A DNA stretch of 64,000 bases from NCBI RefSeq assembly GCF_017874215.1, contig NZ_JAGGLB010000027.1:1-64000 (forward strand). Direction: 5' to 3'. Positions within the stretch are counted from its first letter, which is position 1. Each line of letters opens with the position of its first letter. The position numbers and the translations under genes are program-made. Below the pieces are notes generated by a model that saw nothing but the letters and a program-made list of their open reading frames with translations, was not told the DNA's origin and made no database searches. This document shows, piece by piece, positions 35,072 to 43,324 of this stretch. This DNA comes from Paenibacillus eucommiae. GTDB taxonomy: Bacteria > Bacillota > Bacilli > Paenibacillales > NBRC-103111.

Positions 35072-35986
35072 TTGGGGAAGCAAGGTTGGCAGAGGTTCTT
35101 ATGGAGTGCAATTGCGGGGATTATCCTATTGTCCTTTATGTCTCCGTTCATTATTTTTACGGTTAGCTTTCTGATGGTACCTGTGCTGATACTGTATGTT
35201 AAATCAAGTACGAAGCAGTTCGTTATTTATTATGCAGCAAGCTTGCTCGTGGTCTACGCTCTAGCTGCTTGGCAGGGGGCATTCCTGATCGCTGTGTCAC
35301 TCTTTTTCCTCCCGCCGGTTCTGGTGATGGGAAATATGTATAAGCGCAAGGCGGCTGCCAGGTCTGTCATTACAGCGGGCTCGATAACGCTCTTGGCAGA
35401 ATCGCTGCTGAGTCTTATGGTTGCATCTATGCTGGGCTTTAATCCGATTATGAAATTCAAGCAGCTTATGGGCGACAGCATCAACTCGATGAGTCCGGCT
35501 CTAAGAGAGCTTCTTCCTGCGGATCAGGATTTGTATCTGAATTTATTGATTCAAATTATACCGGTTTATTTGATTGCTTTTGTTTTATTTTATTCGCTGG
35601 TTACACATGGAGTCAGCCGCTGGCTGCTGGGTAAGACTGGTGAGCAAATTCCCGGTTTACGTCCTATGCGGGAGCGGATGCTGCCGAAGTCCTTTGTCTG
35701 GTTCTACCTGATTGCTTTTGCCGCGGATTTATTTATTAAGCCGGGGTCCGACTCGATGATAGCGGTGCTGCTGTTTAATATGCTGCTGATTCTTGTACCG
35801 CTTTTTGCACTCCAGGCGATTTCATTCCTGTTCTTTGTAGCGCACACCAAGAATTGGAACCGGGCTATGCCGATAATAGGTATTATATTGCTGCTAGTGG
35901 TGCCTCCATTTTTCTTTTTATACAGTTTATTGGGAGTATTCGATGTCGCGTTTCCAATCCGTGAACGATTTAAGAAAAAATTATAG
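35072..35986 (+). CDS. YybS family membrane protein (DUF2232)
   Basis: A 304-residue protein with about eight hydrophobic helices spread over its length (for example 12-45, 50-82, 95-118, 150-172, 205-225, 228-250, 262-288). YybS is found between rpsR and gdpP in Bacillales, exactly as here. TTG 35072 has AGAGGTGAG upstream. gdpP follows 18 bp on, so they are likely co-transcribed. The function is unknown; it may be an energy-coupling-factor-like S component. Confidence 0.85.
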   Translation: MGKQGWQRFLWSAIAGIILLSFMSPFIIFTVSFLMVPVLILYVKSSTKQFVIYYAASLLVVYALAAWQGAFLIAVSLFFLPPVLVMGNMYKRKAAARSVITAGSITLLAESLLSLMVASMLGFNPIMKFKQLMGDSINSMSPALRELLPADQDLYLNLLIQIIPVYLIAFVLFYSLVTHGVSRWLLGKTGEQIPGLRPMRERMLPKSFVWFYLIAFAADLFIKPGSDSMIAVLLFNMLLILVPLFALQAISFLFFVAHTKNWNRAMPIIGIILLLVVPPFFFLYSLLGVFDVAFPIRERFKKKL

Positions 35987-36004
35987 GATTAGGAGCTTGA
36001 GCCA

Positions 36005-37966
36005 ATGCCGAAATTCCTTTTTAAGCGGTGGCACGGACTGCATATAGTTTGGACGTTCGCCCTGCTGGGGGGACTTACGCTTGCGATTTTTGCCTATCAA
36101 TGGATTCTAGGGGTGGCGGCTGTAATCCTTAGCGGGCTGCTGGTTTATTTCACGCTTAAGGCGGAAACCGCATTTCGTGCAGATTTGAAGGACTATCTAG
36201 GAACGATAACCTACAGGGTTAAGAAGGCCGGCAACGAGGTCACGAGCAGTCTTCCCATCGGAATTATGATTTATAATGAAGAGAAGCGGATTGAATGGCA
36301 TAATTCGTTTGTTGCGAAGATGCTGGACCGGGATTCCGTTGTCGGGGAGTCGATCCTGGAGCTGATGCCTGAGCTGAAAAGCAAGAAGGATAAGGATGAG
36401 AAATTCGAGCTGGTCATCGGCAAGCAGGTGTATCAGACTTGGATGAAGCAGGGGGAGCGGCTGCTCTACTTCCGTGAAATTACGGAGTTTGCGAACCTTT
36501 CGAAAAAATACGAAGAAGAGAAGATTGCCGTCGGTATTGTAATGATGGACAATCTGGAGGAAGCTACGCAGGGCCTGGACGATCAAACCCGGAGTCTTAT
36601 GCTGGCTAAAGTAACTGGAGAATTAACGGAATGGGCGCAAAAGAACGAGCTCTTCCTACGTCGGACCTCCTCTGATCGTTTCCTCATCGTTATGAATCAA
36701 AAGTCGCTTAAGCAGCTTGAACAAACAAGGTTTGATATTCTTGATGATGTCCGTGATTTAACGATAGAGAATAAGCTTCCTCTGACGCTAAGCGTGGGCG
36801 TAGCATCTGGAGCCGAACGGCTGGTGGAGATCGGACAGATGGCTCAGGTGAGTCTGGATATGTCTCTGGGCCGCGGAGGCGATCAGGCTACGGTGAAGGT
36901 TGGCCAGCGGCTTTCCTTTTATGGAGGGCGTACGAATGCGGTTGAGAAGCGTACGCGAGTCCGGGCGAGAGTGATTTCCCATGCATTAAGAGATTTAATG
37001 AAAGAAAGCGACAAAGTGATTGTAATGGGCCATAGAGTCCCTGATATGGATTCAGTTGGCGCGGCTGTGGGCGTGCTTAAAGCGATTCAAATTGCAGGCA
37101 AGGAAGGCTACATTGTTCTTGAAGGCGTGAATCCGTCGATCGACAAGCTGATGGAAACCATTTCAATGGATGAGAAGTTGTACCGTTGGTTTATTACTCC
37201 GGAGCAGGCTATGCAGATTACTACCCAGCGGACACTTGCTGTGGTCGTGGATACGCATAAGGCTTCGATGCTTGCGGAGCCGAGGCTGCTGCACCTGACC
37301 CACAGGATTGTCGTCGTCGATCATCACAGGCGCAGTGAGGAATTCATTCAGGATGCCACACTGGTCTACATGGAGCCCTATGCGTCCTCCACATGCGAGC
37401 TTGTAACGGAGCTGCTGCAATATTTCAACGACAAGCTGACGTTGGAGGTGCTGGAGGCTACGGTGCTGCTTGCCGGCATGGTGGTTGATACGAAAAGCTT
37501 CAGCCTGCACACGGGAGCCAGAACCTTCGAGGCGGCATCCTTTCTGCGGCGGAACGGCGCCGATTCCGCCCTGATTCAACGGCTGCTGAAGGAAGATCTC
37601 GGTTCATATATTGAAAAGGCCGAGATTATCAAGCATGCACAAACCTTATATGAACATATAGCGTTTGCTGCTGCAGAGCCAGGACGTAAATATTCACAGC
37701 TTATGATTGCGCAGGTTGCCGATACGCTGCTTAATATGACCGATATTATGGCATCCTTCGTCATAAGCGAACGGCATGACGGACTCATTGGCATCAGCGC
37801 AAGGTCAACGGGACAAATGAACGTGCAGGTCATTATGGAGCGACTTGGCGGCGGCGGACATTTAACTAACGCTGCGACTCAGCTGGAAGGAACTGTTGAG
37901 GAAGCAGGGAGAAGACTTAAGCAGGTGCTGGAGGAAATTAAGCAAGAGGAGGGACTTTTCGAATGA
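36005..37966 (+). CDS. gdpP: cyclic-di-AMP phosphodiesterase GdpP
   Basis: A 653-residue membrane enzyme that degrades c-di-AMP and so tunes potassium uptake and cell-wall stress. Two N-terminal helices (about 10-28, 30-50) are followed by a PAS-like domain (about 80-150), a degenerate GGDEF domain (about 170-300, no GGDEF motif) and a DHH/DHHA1 catalytic module with GHRVPDMDSVGAA, VVDTHK, VVDHHRR and GGGGH. The length is typical. It overlaps rplI by 4 bp. Confidence 0.94.
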   Translation: MPKFLFKRWHGLHIVWTFALLGGLTLAIFAYQWILGVAAVILSGLLVYFTLKAETAFRADLKDYLGTITYRVKKAGNEVTSSLPIGIMIYNEEKRIEWHNSFVAKMLDRDSVVGESILELMPELKSKKDKDEKFELVIGKQVYQTWMKQGERLLYFREITEFANLSKKYEEEKIAVGIVMMDNLEEATQGLDDQTRSLMLAKVTGELTEWAQKNELFLRRTSSDRFLIVMNQKSLKQLEQTRFDILDDVRDLTIENKLPLTLSVGVASGAERLVEIGQMAQVSLDMSLGRGGDQATVKVGQRLSFYGGRTNAVEKRTRVRARVISHALRDLMKESDKVIVMGHRVPDMDSVGAAVGVLKAIQIAGKEGYIVLEGVNPSIDKLMETISMDEKLYRWFITPEQAMQITTQRTLAVVVDTHKASMLAEPRLLHLTHRIVVVDHHRRSEEFIQDATLVYMEPYASSTCELVTELLQYFNDKLTLEVLEATVLLAGMVVDTKSFSLHTGARTFEAASFLRRNGADSALIQRLLKEDLGSYIEKAEIIKHAQTLYEHIAFAAAEPGRKYSQLMIAQVADTLLNMTDIMASFVISERHDGLIGISARSTGQMNVQVIMERLGGGGHLTNAATQLEGTVEEAGRRLKQVLEEIKQEEGLFE

Positions 37967-38409
37967 AAGTAGTATTCTTGAAAGACGTGAAGGGTCAAGG
38001 GAAAAAAGGAGAAGTCAAGGAAGTGGCGGAAGGCTATGCGATTAATTTTTTAATTGCCAAGGGCCTGGCTTCACCAGCAACGCAAGGAACTGTAAAGCAG
38101 ATTGACAATCAGAAAAAAGCGGAGCAAAGAAAGAAAGATCAGGAGAAGGTTGATGCCGAGGTGCTTGGTGCAAAGCTCGCTGAGCTGACCGTTCAAATCA
38201 AAGCTAAGGCAGGCGAGGGTGGACGTCTCTTCGGAGCGATTACCAATAAGCAAATTGCCGAAGCCCTTGAGAAGCAAAGCATCAAGATTGATAAGCGCAA
38301 GCTACTGTTGGAAGATCCAATCCGTACGCTGGGAGTTACCAAGGTTCCTGTAAAGCTGCACAGTGAAGTCACTTCATCTCTCAATGTTCAGGTCATAGAG
38401 GACAAGTAA
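37963..38409 (+). CDS. rplI: 50S ribosomal protein L9
   Basis: A 148-residue L9: the N-terminal RNA-binding domain MKVVFLKDVKGQGKKGEVKE, the long central helix rich in Lys and Glu, and a C-terminal domain ending LNVQVIEDK. ATGA overlap with gdpP implies translational coupling. dnaB follows after a 125-bp gap containing a 9-bp tandem repeat. Confidence 0.96.
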   Translation: MKVVFLKDVKGQGKKGEVKEVAEGYAINFLIAKGLASPATQGTVKQIDNQKKAEQRKKDQEKVDAEVLGAKLAELTVQIKAKAGEGGRLFGAITNKQIAEALEKQSIKIDKRKLLLEDPIRTLGVTKVPVKLHSEVTSSLNVQVIEDK

Positions 38410-38440
38410 GTAGAGAAGTTTGAAGATTGAAGATTTGCTA

Positions 38441-38475
38441 GAATTACTAGATTCATTAGATTCATTAGATTCATC
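38441..38475 (+). repeat. 9-bp tandem repeat upstream of dnaB
   Basis: The unit ATTAGATTC (first copy ACTAGATTC) is repeated about three to four times between rplI and dnaB. Confidence 0.75.
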
Positions 38476-38534
38476 ACGATTTATTAGACAGAAGCTGTAT
38501 GAGACTTACGTATGTAAAAGGAGATGTGGGTGCT

Positions 38535-39896
38535 ATGAGCGGGGAGTTGTTTCTGGATCGAGTACCCCCACAAAATATAGAAGCTGAACAAGCCGTGCTT
38601 GGTGCTATTTTGCTGCACGGCGATGCACTCATAACGGCGATGGAGCGTGTGACCGCTGATGATTTCTATCGCGGCACGCATCAGCGCATTTTTGATGCGA
38701 TGACGGAGCTGTCTGAGGAGAATGAGCCGGTCGATCTGATCACGCTGACGTCCAAGCTGCATGATAAGCAGCAGCTTGAGGACATTGGCGGTGTGACCTA
38801 TCTTTCCGAGCTGGCAAATGCCGTGCCTACGGCCGCGAATGTAGATTACTATGCCGCGATCGTAGAAGAGAAGTCAATGCTGCGCAAGCTGATTCGCACA
38901 GCTACGGAGATTGTCTCCAACGGCTATGCGAACGCCGACGACGTGGGCGATATGCTCAGCGAAGCCGAGCAGCGCATCATGGAGATCTCGCAGCGGCGCT
39001 CCTCCAGCGGGTTCATCTCCATTCGCGATGTGCTCATGGAAGTTTTCGAGCGGGTAGAGTTTCTCTACTCGCACAAAGGAGGATCCACCGGAATCCCTTC
39101 GGGCTTCGTGGATCTCGACAAGATGACGTCCGGCTTCCAGCGCTCGGACCTTATTATCGTAGCCGCCCGGCCTTCGGTAGGGAAGACCGCGTTCGCGCTG
39201 AACATCGCGCAGAACGTCGGGGTGCGGGCGAAAGAGACCGTCGCCATCTTCTCCCTGGAGATGGGCGCGGCACAGCTGGTTCAGCGGATGATATGCGCTG
39301 AAGCGAATGTAGACGCCACCCGGATGCGGACCGGTTATCTCGAAGGAGATGACTGGGAGAAGCTGACGATGGCTATAGGAGCTTTGTCCGAGGCGAACAT
39401 CTATATCGATGATTCTCCCTCGATTACTGTAACCGACATTCGCGCCAAATGCCGGAGGCTGAAGAAGGAGAAGGGCCTCGGCATGATCCTGATCGATTAT
39501 CTTCAATTGATTCACGGCCGCGGCAAGGGAGACAACCGGCAGCAGGAGGTATCGGAAATTTCTCGTACCTTGAAGCAGATTGCACGGGAACTTAATGTTC
39601 CGGTCATTGCACTGTCTCAGCTGAGCCGGGGTGTGGAGCAGCGGCAGGATAAGCGTCCGATGATGTCTGACCTTCGGGAGTCCGGTTCGATTGAGCAGGA
39701 TGCCGACATTGTAGCGTTCCTGTACCGGGATGACTACTACGATAAGGAATCCGAGAAGAAGAATATCATTGAAATCATCTTGGCCAAGCAGCGGAACGGC
39801 CCGGTTGGAACGGTCGAGCTGGCTTTTTTGAAAAATTATAATAAATTCGTCAACATGGACCGTTCACAGCAGGAAATGTCTGCAGGAGCACGTTGA
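38535..39896 (+). CDS. dnaB: replicative DNA helicase DnaB
   Basis: A 453-residue hexameric helicase that unwinds DNA at the fork (called DnaC in B. subtilis). An N-terminal DnaG-interaction domain precedes a RecA-like core with Walker A ARPSVGKTAFAL and Walker B MILIDYLQLI. The frame opens at 38499, but ATG 38535 (MSGELFLDRVPPQNIEAEQA) aligns with the family and has AAAGGAG about 11 bp upstream. The middle of the gene (about 38.93-39.33 kb) is visibly more GC-rich than its ends. A terminator follows. Confidence 0.95.
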   Translation: MSGELFLDRVPPQNIEAEQAVLGAILLHGDALITAMERVTADDFYRGTHQRIFDAMTELSEENEPVDLITLTSKLHDKQQLEDIGGVTYLSELANAVPTAANVDYYAAIVEEKSMLRKLIRTATEIVSNGYANADDVGDMLSEAEQRIMEISQRRSSSGFISIRDVLMEVFERVEFLYSHKGGSTGIPSGFVDLDKMTSGFQRSDLIIVAARPSVGKTAFALNIAQNVGVRAKETVAIFSLEMGAAQLVQRMICAEANVDATRMRTGYLEGDDWEKLTMAIGALSEANIYIDDSPSITVTDIRAKCRRLKKEKGLGMILIDYLQLIHGRGKGDNRQQEVSEISRTLKQIARELNVPVIALSQLSRGVEQRQDKRPMMSDLRESGSIEQDADIVAFLYRDDYYDKESEKKNIIEIILAKQRNGPVGTVELAFLKNYNKFVNMDRSQQEMSAGAR

Positions 39897-39929
39897 TCGC
39901 ACTAATACACTATATTAGGCTATAATACC

Positions 39930-39969
39930 CGAACGATTGCACATGGCATGGTTGGATCGTTCGTTTTTT
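39930..39969 (+). terminator. terminator after dnaB
   Basis: CGAACGAT and ATCGTTCG form a perfect 8-bp stem, followed by six Ts. Confidence 0.85.
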
Positions 39970-39970
39970 A

Positions 39971-39999
39971 TTGACTTTACTTGGGTGTACTGCTACACT
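39971..39999 (+). promoter_or_regulatory. purA promoter
   Basis: TTGACT (39971-39976), a 17-bp spacer and TACACT (39994-39999). It is followed by a leader of about 185 nt with an AATTTGTA/TACAAATT hairpin at 40064-40091. No purine riboswitch core is recognisable. Confidence 0.7.
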
Positions 40000-40189
40000 A
40001 GAGACGGCAAAAAACCTGTATCGAGGCTCGCTCCAAAAAAAGAGTGAATCACGCCTATAGGTAAATTTGTATGCCACAAACGGTACAAATTAGCGCTAGA
40101 GTGTCTCTGAAATGATCTGTTTTTGATGCTTTACTTTAACAAAGAATGGCAAATACAGGGTGCATAGTCACCCCGCGGAGGTTGTGCAA

Positions 40190-41476
40190 ATGTCAACGGT
40201 TGTTGTTGTCGGAACGCAATGGGGAGATGAAGGAAAGGGTAAAATCACGGATTTTCTGGCTGAATCAGCTGAAGTTGTAGCCCGTTATCAAGGCGGTAAC
40301 AATGCTGGCCATACGATCCTGATCGAGGGCAAGAAATACAAGCTCACGATGATTCCTTCCGGAATTTTTTATAAAGATAAGACTTGTATTATCGGCAATG
40401 GAATGGTTATTAATCCGGCGGCTTTAATCGAGGAAATCAATTATATTCATGAAAATGATTTTACCACTACGAATTTAAAAATTAGCGACCGCGCTCATGT
40501 GATCATGCCTTACCATCTTGTTATGGATGGCTTAGAGGAAGAGCGTAAGGGTGATAATAAAATCGGTACAACCCGCAAAGGGATTGGCCCTTGCTATATG
40601 GATAAAGCGGCTCGCAATGGCATTCGGATCGCTGATCTGATGGATGCGGAGGAATTCGAGCTTAAGCTGAGACGGGTTCTTGCTGAGAAGAACGTGCTGA
40701 TTGAGCAAGTTTACGGTTCCACACCTCTTGATGTTGAGCCTATTCTTAAAGAATACCTAGAGTACGCGGAAATCATTCGTCCTTATGTAACAGACACCTC
40801 TGTTGTTTTGAATGATAACATTGATCAAGGACGCCGTGTATTGTTTGAAGGTGCCCAAGGTGTGATGCTGGATATCGATCAGGGGACTTATCCATTCGTT
40901 ACTTCTTCGAACCCAACTGCTGGTGGCGTATGTATCGGATCAGGCGTTGGTCCAACAAAGATCGACAATATTATCGGCGTAGCTAAAGCTTATACAACAC
41001 GTGTAGGCGATGGCCCGTTCCCAACAGAACTGAACAACGAGATTGGCGACTGGATCCGTGAGAAAGGTTTCGAATACGGAACAGTTACTGGAAGACCTCG
41101 CCGTGTAGGCTGGTTCGATAGTGTCGTTGTGCGTCATGCAAGAAGAGTTAGTGGAATTACAGGCTTGTCCTTGAACTCCATTGACGTTCTGAGCGGACTG
41201 GAAACTGTCAAGATTTGTACAGGTTACATGTACCGTGGTGAGCTGATGGAGCATTACCCTGCAAGCTTAAAAACACTTTCTGAGTGTGAAGCTGTATATG
41301 AAGAGCTGCCAGGCTGGAGCGAGGATGTTACTGGAGCCCGCACACTTAGTGATCTTCCGGAGAATGCCAGACATTATATCGAACGCGTTTCTCAGCTGAG
41401 CGGTATTCCGATTTCCATTTTCTCGGTAGGCCGTAATCGTGAGCAGACGAATCTGGTAAGATCCATTTATGCTTAG
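40190..41476 (+). CDS. purA: adenylosuccinate synthetase
   Basis: A 428-residue enzyme joining IMP and aspartate with GTP to give adenylosuccinate, the first committed step to AMP. It begins MSTVVVVGTQWGDEGKGK (the P loop) and contains NNAGHTI and TTRKGIGPCYMDK. The frame reaches back to 40160, but GGAGG lies 8 bp before ATG 40190. It is monocistronic with its own promoter, long leader and terminator. Confidence 0.97.
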   Translation: MSTVVVVGTQWGDEGKGKITDFLAESAEVVARYQGGNNAGHTILIEGKKYKLTMIPSGIFYKDKTCIIGNGMVINPAALIEEINYIHENDFTTTNLKISDRAHVIMPYHLVMDGLEEERKGDNKIGTTRKGIGPCYMDKAARNGIRIADLMDAEEFELKLRRVLAEKNVLIEQVYGSTPLDVEPILKEYLEYAEIIRPYVTDTSVVLNDNIDQGRRVLFEGAQGVMLDIDQGTYPFVTSSNPTAGGVCIGSGVGPTKIDNIIGVAKAYTTRVGDGPFPTELNNEIGDWIREKGFEYGTVTGRPRRVGWFDSVVVRHARRVSGITGLSLNSIDVLSGLETVKICTGYMYRGELMEHYPASLKTLSECEAVYEELPGWSEDVTGARTLSDLPENARHYIERVSQLSGIPISIFSVGRNREQTNLVRSIYA

Positions 41477-41508
41477 GTTTTGGATGAATTGAATATATAT
41501 TTTTTGAA

Positions 41509-41537
41509 CCTCTGACCTTTTTGTCAGGGGTTTTTTT
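41509..41537 (+). terminator. terminator after purA
   Basis: CCTCTGAC and GTCAGGGG (one G-U pair) with a 6-nt loop, followed by seven Ts. Confidence 0.9.
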
Positions 41538-41619
41538 GCGTGGAATTGGGCATTAGTTGGCACTATTATCTTACTTTGGTAGCCGCCCTCTTCCGAATGA
41601 GCTCCTTCTCGGCTGCGCT

Positions 41620-41719
41620 AAGAGAAAAACCATTTGCTGGCTGTCCGTTTGAGCTTGGTGTTCGTGCGATTCGTCCGATTGTTGCTAGAGAGAGGGAAGG
41701 GATGTGGGCGGAAGAGCTT
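41620..41719 (+). repeat. dispersed repeat unit, copy B
   Basis: It shares AAGAGAAAAACC, CCGTTTGAGCTTGG and GTTCGTGCGATT with copy A at 31703-31793. Copy B has a 9-bp duplication-like insert (CGTCCGATT). The ORF crossing it (41540-41797) is therefore not supported. Confidence 0.8.
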
Positions 41720-41819
41720 GTTCAAAATCAGGTGTTTATCTCGATTTTTGTCCAGTCGGGGGGAGGGGCTGTTTATATGATAAAAAATTTTTTCTGAGGC
41801 AAGTACAAAGATAATGGTG

Positions 41820-41955
41820 AGATAGGCATGTGTGGTAAGTGTATAAGTGTACTGTATTGTAGTGGGTTGTAGTGAGTGCAGTGAAGTGCAGTGCTGTGAA
41901 GTAAAGTAAAGTGAAGTGTAGTGAAGTGCAGAGCAGAGCAGAGCAGTAGTACTGT
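41820..41955 (+). repeat. degenerate AGTGN pentamer satellite
   Basis: About 130 bp composed of variants of AGTGA, AGTGC, AGTGT and AAGTA, ending in GCAGA repeats (AGAGCAGAGCAGAGCAG). There is almost no C on the + strand except in GC dinucleotides. It lies in the gene-free 41.54-42.10 kb interval between purA and the next CDS. Confidence 0.8.
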
Positions 41956-42104
41956 CATTGCCTTGCCTGAATATCAAATTTTTTGTCACTAAAAATCTGT
42001 ATTTTTTTGGATACATTTCCTCCGTTAGGATTTAACCGCCGGATTTTCGTCCATACTGGTTGAGGTAGGTATTCCATCAAGTATGCAGAGGTGAACATGC
42101 AAAT

Positions 42105-42821
42105 ATGAAATTATTGAGTTGGTTCAGCAAGATTCTTATCAGCACGGTCCTTATTTCGACTTTAACGGTTCTTACTACCTGGTATGTGGTGAGCTTGTAT
42201 GTAGATGAGATTATTCGACAATATCAGCTTCCGGGAATAGGTAAGAAGATTCAAATTTCGGATATTACGGCAAGATTATCGGAAGAGCTGAATATAAGTA
42301 AGCCAAGAGACGGGGCTGTGGCAATAAATGACAAGGTTGTCCAGCCTTCGCCATCTGCAAGCACGAAACCGCCCGCGGGTACGCAAAGTAATGGGACCAT
42401 TCCAGGCGCATCTTCTGCCAGTTCGTCCGGTGCATCTTCTCTAACAGCTCCTACGGCATCTCCTGCGACCTCTCCGTATGATTTAGGTAGTTCAGGAGCT
42501 TCCGGCAGTCCAGCGCCAGGTGGTGCTAAGGACGATGCTGTAGCCGTATGGGGTCAGGTCAGGCAGGATTCGGAGAAGCAGCAGATGGCCATCTCCACGG
42601 AGGAGTTCGCCGAGAAGAAGGATATGCTGACGGCCGAGGACAAAATGAAGATCTTCTCACTTGTCGTCACCAAGCTTCCCGAGGATAAAGTACAGCAATT
42701 GTCTACTCTTCTGGAGGACGGGGTAACGATGGATGAGCTGGAGAAGGCTGATGAAATTTTACAGCAAAATCTGGAGGAGGAGGAGTATAAGCAATTAATG
42801 GAAATTTTGAATAAGTATTAA
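42105..42821 (+). CDS. membrane-anchored protein with Ser/Pro/Ala linker, unknown function
   Basis: A 238-residue protein with one N-terminal membrane helix (about 9-32), a short amphipathic part, then a long low-complexity extracytoplasmic linker rich in Ser, Ala, Pro, Thr and Gly (about 80-145) and an acidic, helix-rich C-terminal domain (about 150-238, LSTLLEDGVTMDELEKADEI). The layout suggests a spacer carrying the C-terminal domain away from the membrane. No family is recognised. Its place upstream of the M23 peptidase and walRK hints at a cell-envelope role. Confidence 0.72.
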   Translation: MKLLSWFSKILISTVLISTLTVLTTWYVVSLYVDEIIRQYQLPGIGKKIQISDITARLSEELNISKPRDGAVAINDKVVQPSPSASTKPPAGTQSNGTIPGASSASSSGASSLTAPTASPATSPYDLGSSGASGSPAPGGAKDDAVAVWGQVRQDSEKQQMAISTEEFAEKKDMLTAEDKMKIFSLVVTKLPEDKVQQLSTLLEDGVTMDELEKADEILQQNLEEEEYKQLMEILNKY

Positions 42822-42873
42822 GTTTGTAAAAGTCTTAAATGTTTAAAATGTCTTGTTTAAATGTCTAATAGCT

Positions 42874-43143
42874 TTAAAACGTCCCTGAAAGGGCTCCAGC
42901 GTATTTGGCTATAATATCCTCAGACTGGCGGTAGCGCGATTTTTCGACGCTTACTTGAAGGGTGTATGTTTGGCCGGCTAGGCTATTTTCCAAGCTTTCC
43001 ATGACTGTGTCTGCCTGAAAATCTACTTTTATCGGAATTTGATTATCGAACCTGATATCGAGCACGCCTTGTAGCCGCAGCTCTTCCACGGCTTGTTCCA
43101 AGCTGGACATATCCTTAAATTCGGCTGTTAAATGAATCTCCAT
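42874..43143 (-). CDS. hypothetical protein (89 aa)
   Basis: A soluble 89-residue protein, MEIHLTAEFKDMSSLEQAVE onward, with alternating strand and helix pattern suggesting a small alpha/beta fold. GGAGG lies 7 bp before the ATG. It is convergent with the preceding membrane protein gene and divergent from the M23 peptidase gene. No family is recognised. Confidence 0.65.
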   Translation of the reverse strand: MEIHLTAEFKDMSSLEQAVEELRLQGVLDIRFDNQIPIKVDFQADTVMESLENSLAGQTYTLQVSVEKSRYRQSEDIIAKYAGALSGTF

Positions 43144-43324
43144 AGTGACGCCTCCGGGTCGCCTTTTTCAACACTTTTTGCTGCATCATGAGGGTAAATG
43201 TTGAAATAAGGTCTAAAAGTGTGGTAAATTTAACAAAACGAATGTTTCGTTAGGATGTATATTGGGTAAATAAAGGTTTTTTTATGTATCTTTCGATGCA
43301 AAACCGTCTAAAGGGAGCAGATTC

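Noticed and set aside
40000..40189. Purine riboswitch before purA
   Set aside because: The conserved aptamer core and its three-way junction sequences are absent.
41540..41797. 85-codon ORF on the + strand after purA
   Set aside because: It begins inside the purA terminator and runs through repeat copy B; no start context.
41618..42016. Minus-strand ORFs with LHFTLLHSTALHC-type repeats
   Set aside because: They are translations of the AGTGN pentamer satellite.
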